From Pseudomonas sp. (GTDB lineage Bacteria > Pseudomonadota > Gammaproteobacteria > Pseudomonadales > Pseudomonadaceae): a stretch of 8,610 bases of DNA. A model generated the notes under the pieces. It was not told where the DNA came from and made no database searches. It saw only the letters and a program-made list of their open reading frames with translations. The DNA lies in the NCBI GenBank assembly GCA_029239415.1, contig JAQZAY010000022.1:22045-30654 (forward strand). The letters run 5' to 3'. Below, piece after piece: positions 6,384 through 8,610 of the stretch. Each line of letters opens with the position of its first letter. The stretch's first letter is position 1. A program made the position numbers and the translations under genes.

Positions 6384-7019
6384 ATGCGTAAACTGATTCT
6401 CGGCGCTGCGCTGGTCGCCGCCAGCGCATTCGGTATGGCCACCGTCCAGGCCGCCGAGCCTGCCAAGGCTGGCGAGCAATATATCGAGCTGAGCACGCCT
6501 GTCGCGGTCTCCCAGCCAGGCAAGATCGAAGTGGTCGAGCTGTTCTGGTACGGTTGCCCGCATTGCTATCATTTCGAGCCGACGGTCAACCCGTGGGCCG
6601 AGAAACTGCCCGCCGACGTCAATTTCAAGCGCATTCCTGCCATGTTCGGCGGCCCGTGGGACGCACACGGGCAGATGTTCCTGACCCTTGAGGCCATGGG
6701 CGTGGAGCACAGCGTGCATGCGGCAGTGTTCGATGCCATTCAGAACCAGCGCAAGCAATTGACCAAGCCTGAGGACATGGCCGAGTTCCTCGCCACCCAG
6801 GGCGTCGACAAGGACAAGTTCCTGGCCACCTTCAATTCCTTCGCCATCAAGGGCCAGGTGCAGAAAGCCAAGGACCTGGCGAAGAAGTACGAGATCACCG
6901 GCGTGCCGAGCATGATCGTCAACGGCAAGTACCGCTTCGACCTGGGCACCGCGGGTGGCCCCGAGGGCGTGCTCGACGTCGCCGACCAGCTGATCGCCAA
7001 GGAGCGCGCCGCCAAGTAG
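6384..7019 (+). CDS. dsbA: Thiol:disulfide interchange protein DsbA
   Basis: DsbA introduces disulfide bonds into proteins entering the periplasm and is re-oxidised by DsbB. The 211-residue precursor has a signal peptide ending near VQA-A (23/24). The thioredoxin-fold active site is C58-P-H-C61 within FWYGCPHCYHFEP, and the cis-proline loop is G-V174-P175. The inserted helical domain lies between, about residues 87-150. CPHC is the standard strongly oxidising dipeptide. ATG 6384 has a textbook AGGAG (6373-6377) six bases upstream, the best ribosome site in the window. The gene is preceded by an AlgU-type promoter and followed after 11 bp by the EEP hydrolase gene, whose start is probably coupled to dsbA translation. 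Nothing is truncated or odd. Confidence 0.97.
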   Translation: MRKLILGAALVAASAFGMATVQAAEPAKAGEQYIELSTPVAVSQPGKIEVVELFWYGCPHCYHFEPTVNPWAEKLPADVNFKRIPAMFGGPWDAHGQMFLTLEAMGVEHSVHAAVFDAIQNQRKQLTKPEDMAEFLATQGVDKDKFLATFNSFAIKGQVQKAKDLAKKYEITGVPSMIVNGKYRFDLGTAGGPEGVLDVADQLIAKERAAK

Positions 7020-7030
7020 GCGGCGCCACC

Positions 7031-7885
7031 ATGCGACGCTGGAAAGCCCCGCGCATCGTTGGCCTCCACGAGCCGAGGGTCAACGAAGACCACCTCACGG
7101 CCGCTGGCCTGCCTGAGGATGGCCGCCTGCGCCTGCTCAGCTTCAATATCCAGGTGGGCATCAGCACCGAGCGCTACCGGCACTACCTGACCCGCAGCTG
7201 GCAGCACCTGCTGCCGCACATGGGCCGTGCCGGCAACCTGCAGAAGATCGGCGAGCTGCTGCGTGACTTCGACCTGGTGGCCCTGCAGGAAGTCGATGGT
7301 GGCAGCATGCGCTCGGGCTACGTCAATCAGGTCGAGCACCTGGCCCACCTGGGCTCCTTCCCCTACTGGTACCAGCAGCTCAACCGCAACCTGGGACGAT
7401 TCGCCCAGCACAGCAACGGTGTGCTCAGTCGACTCAAGCCACGGCTTCTCGAGGACCATCCCCTGCCCGGCCCGGCTGGCCGCGGGGCGATCCTGGTGCG
7501 TTTCGGCGAAGGCAAGGACGCGCTGATCGTGGTGATGATGCACCTGGCCCTGGGCTCCAAGACCCGTGCCCGGCAGCTGGCGTATATCCGCGAGCTGATC
7601 GGCGGGTATCGCCACCAGGTGCTGATGGGCGACATGAACACCCACGCCAACGACCTGCTGCTGCACTCGCCCCTGCGCGACCTGGGGCTGATCGCCCCGC
7701 AGGCCGAGGCGACCTTTCCCAGCTGGCGTCCCCAGCGTTGCCTGGACCATATCCTGCTGAGCCCAAGCCTCACGCTCGAGCGTTTCGAGGTGCTGCCCCA
7801 ACCCATTTCGGACCATCTTCCGGTCGCCGTCGAGATTCGTTTGCCTGATGCCCTGACTGTGGATACGCTGCCGGTTTTGAGCTAA
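7031..7885 (+). CDS. Endonuclease/exonuclease/phosphatase (EEP) family hydrolase
   Basis: This is a 284-residue metal-dependent phosphoesterase of the EEP (DNase I-like) superfamily; its substrate is unknown. Motifs in order are N39 (LSFNIQ), E87 (VALQEVDGG), the strand around H128-S-N-G, H171 (MMHLALG), D201 and N203 (GDMNTH), D239-H240 (CLDHILL) and D261-H262 (SDHLP). All catalytic and metal-binding positions are therefore present. There is no signal peptide, so it is probably cytoplasmic. The start sits 11 bases after the dsbA stop, with a purine-rich GGCGG as ribosome site. Another gene follows after 28 bp with no terminator, so dsbA, this gene and the next are likely one unit. Family members cut DNA, RNA, phosphoinositides or sphingomyelin; nothing here selects among these. 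Confidence 0.9.
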   Translation: MRRWKAPRIVGLHEPRVNEDHLTAAGLPEDGRLRLLSFNIQVGISTERYRHYLTRSWQHLLPHMGRAGNLQKIGELLRDFDLVALQEVDGGSMRSGYVNQVEHLAHLGSFPYWYQQLNRNLGRFAQHSNGVLSRLKPRLLEDHPLPGPAGRGAILVRFGEGKDALIVVMMHLALGSKTRARQLAYIRELIGGYRHQVLMGDMNTHANDLLLHSPLRDLGLIAPQAEATFPSWRPQRCLDHILLSPSLTLERFEVLPQPISDHLPVAVEIRLPDALTVDTLPVLS

Positions 7886-7913
7886 TTGCCATTACCCCTA
7901 GCGGACCCAAGGC

Positions 7914-8610
7914 ATGACCGAAGAAGCCGAGCGCTGGAAAGAAAAATACCTAAAGAGCCTCGAACAACAGGAAAAGCAGGAGCGCCGCTGGGCGGCCCGC
8001 CTCGACTTGCTGCGCCGTGGGATAGTGCGCAGTACCCTGGCGGCCGAGGGCAGTGACCGGGCGGTGGACGAGTGCATGAAGGAAATGCGCGACGTCATCC
8101 GCAGCGACAACATGGATGCCGCCCTGGCCGGGCTGATTCCACGGCTGGAAAAGGCGGTGCTCGATTCCGAGCAGCGTCGCCAGACCCGCATCGGGCAGGT
8201 CGGCACCGCGTTGACTGCGCTGGTCGCGCAGCTGCAGACCTTGCCCTTGCCTGGCGAGGTGCGCCGGCCCCTGAAGAAATTCGCCAAGCAGCTCGACGGC
8301 CGAGTCTCCCAGCCGCGCGAGCTGCCTTTGCTGCTCAGCGAGTTCAGCAGCTTGCAAGGCCATGCCCTGTCGGTCCTGGATCGCACTGAGGAGGCCGCCC
8401 GCCCTGGTTTGCTGCAGCGCCTGTTCGGCCGCGACGGCGAGGCCCCAGTGGCCCCCGAGCCTGTGGCACCGCCGGCCGAAGCAGCGTCGCCGGAGCCTGC
8501 TCCCGCCGCCTTCGAACCAGAACCGGAACCTGCTCCCGCCGGCGTCGAGCCTGAGCCGGAGCCAGTGCCTGAACCTGAACCTGAACCAAAGCTTGAGCTT
8601 GAGCTTGAGC
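7914..8610 (+). CDS. Probable diguanylate cyclase, N-terminal part only
   Basis: An open frame of 232 codons runs from ATG 7914 off the window end. It begins [18 protein letters not shown]. Residues 1-35 are charged and helical, probably coiled coil; about 35-165 continue as helices ([30 protein letters not shown]). From about 177 the chain becomes a Pro/Glu/Ala linker that ends in PE and LE dipeptides. By synteny with P. aeruginosa PA5487 (DgcH) this is the regulatory N-terminal region of a GGDEF diguanylate cyclase, which makes c-di-GMP. The GGDEF domain itself would lie outside the window, so the enzyme call is inference. No signal peptide or membrane segment is seen. GCGGA at 7901-7905 is the likely ribosome site; AAGG at 7909 is too close. 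It is third in the dsbA unit. Confidence 0.85.
   Translation, partial: MTEEAERWKEKYLKSLEQQEKQERRWAARLDLLRRGIVRSTLAAEGSDRAVDECMKEMRDVIRSDNMDAALAGLIPRLEKAVLDSEQRRQTRIGQVGTALTALVAQLQTLPLPGEVRRPLKKFAKQLDGRVSQPRELPLLLSEFSSLQGHALSVLDRTEEAARPGLLQRLFGRDGEAPVAPEPVAPPAEAASPEPAPAAFEPEPEPAPAGVEPEPEPVPEPEPEPKLELELE
8568..8610 (+). repeat. In-frame hexanucleotide tandem repeats
   Basis: Three CCTGAA units (8568-8585, encoding Pro-Glu) are followed after 5 bases by three GCTTGA units plus GC (8591-8610, encoding Leu-Glu). The second array reaches the window end and may continue. Because the unit is six bases, copy changes keep the frame and only alter linker length. Confidence 0.9.

Noticed and set aside
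6740..7816. 358-codon minus-strand open frame across dsbA and the EEP gene
   Set aside because: It spans two real genes on the other strand and has shadow-like composition.

Overview
The window is a conserved chromosomal housekeeping segment from a Pseudomonas, most likely of the putida/fluorescens lineage. The evidence is the gene order (homoserine kinase, DUF2782 protein, polA, small RNA, engB, cytochrome c5, cytochrome c4, dsbA, EEP hydrolase, start of a probable diguanylate cyclase), the high GC content, protein sequences that read as Pseudomonas throughout, and two promoters matching the AlgU/sigma-22 consensus. The order is that of the P. aeruginosa PA5495-PA5487 region as I recall it. 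Genus is confident; species is not. I see no insertion sequence, prophage, tRNA, rRNA, CRISPR array or sign of recent transfer.

Layout. Positions 1-1349 carry two leftward genes, a DUF2782 periplasmic protein followed by thrB, with a hairpin after thrB at the window edge. A 75-bp divergent gap leads into polA (1425-4199, rightward), whose three enzymatic domains all keep their catalytic residues. The 244-bp gap between polA and the convergent engB holds an ErsA-type small RNA (about 4261-4391) with its own AlgU-type promoter and intrinsic terminator; this is the position Spot 42 occupies in enterobacteria. engB (4444-5076, leftward) is divergent from a cytochrome c5-cytochrome c4 pair (5269-6219), which ends at a clear terminator near 6260-6285. 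A second AlgU-type promoter (6311-6338) then precedes dsbA, an EEP-family hydrolase and an unfinished gene running off the right end. These three are separated by only 11 and 28 bp.

How the parts fit. Two envelope-stress promoters lie 2.1 kb apart. One drives a regulatory RNA. The other drives the periplasmic disulfide oxidase and, by likely read-through, a hydrolase and a probable c-di-GMP enzyme. The cytochromes are periplasmic electron carriers, matured in the compartment where DsbA works. PolA, EngB and ThrB are core replication, ribosome-assembly and threonine-synthesis functions with no obvious link to the rest.

I found no undescribed multi-gene system. The points most worth a second look are the small RNA's structure and its antisense relation to engB, the stress promoter in front of dsbA-EEP-cyclase, the overlapping divergent promoters between engB and cytochrome c5, and an in-frame hexanucleotide repeat in the linker of the last gene.
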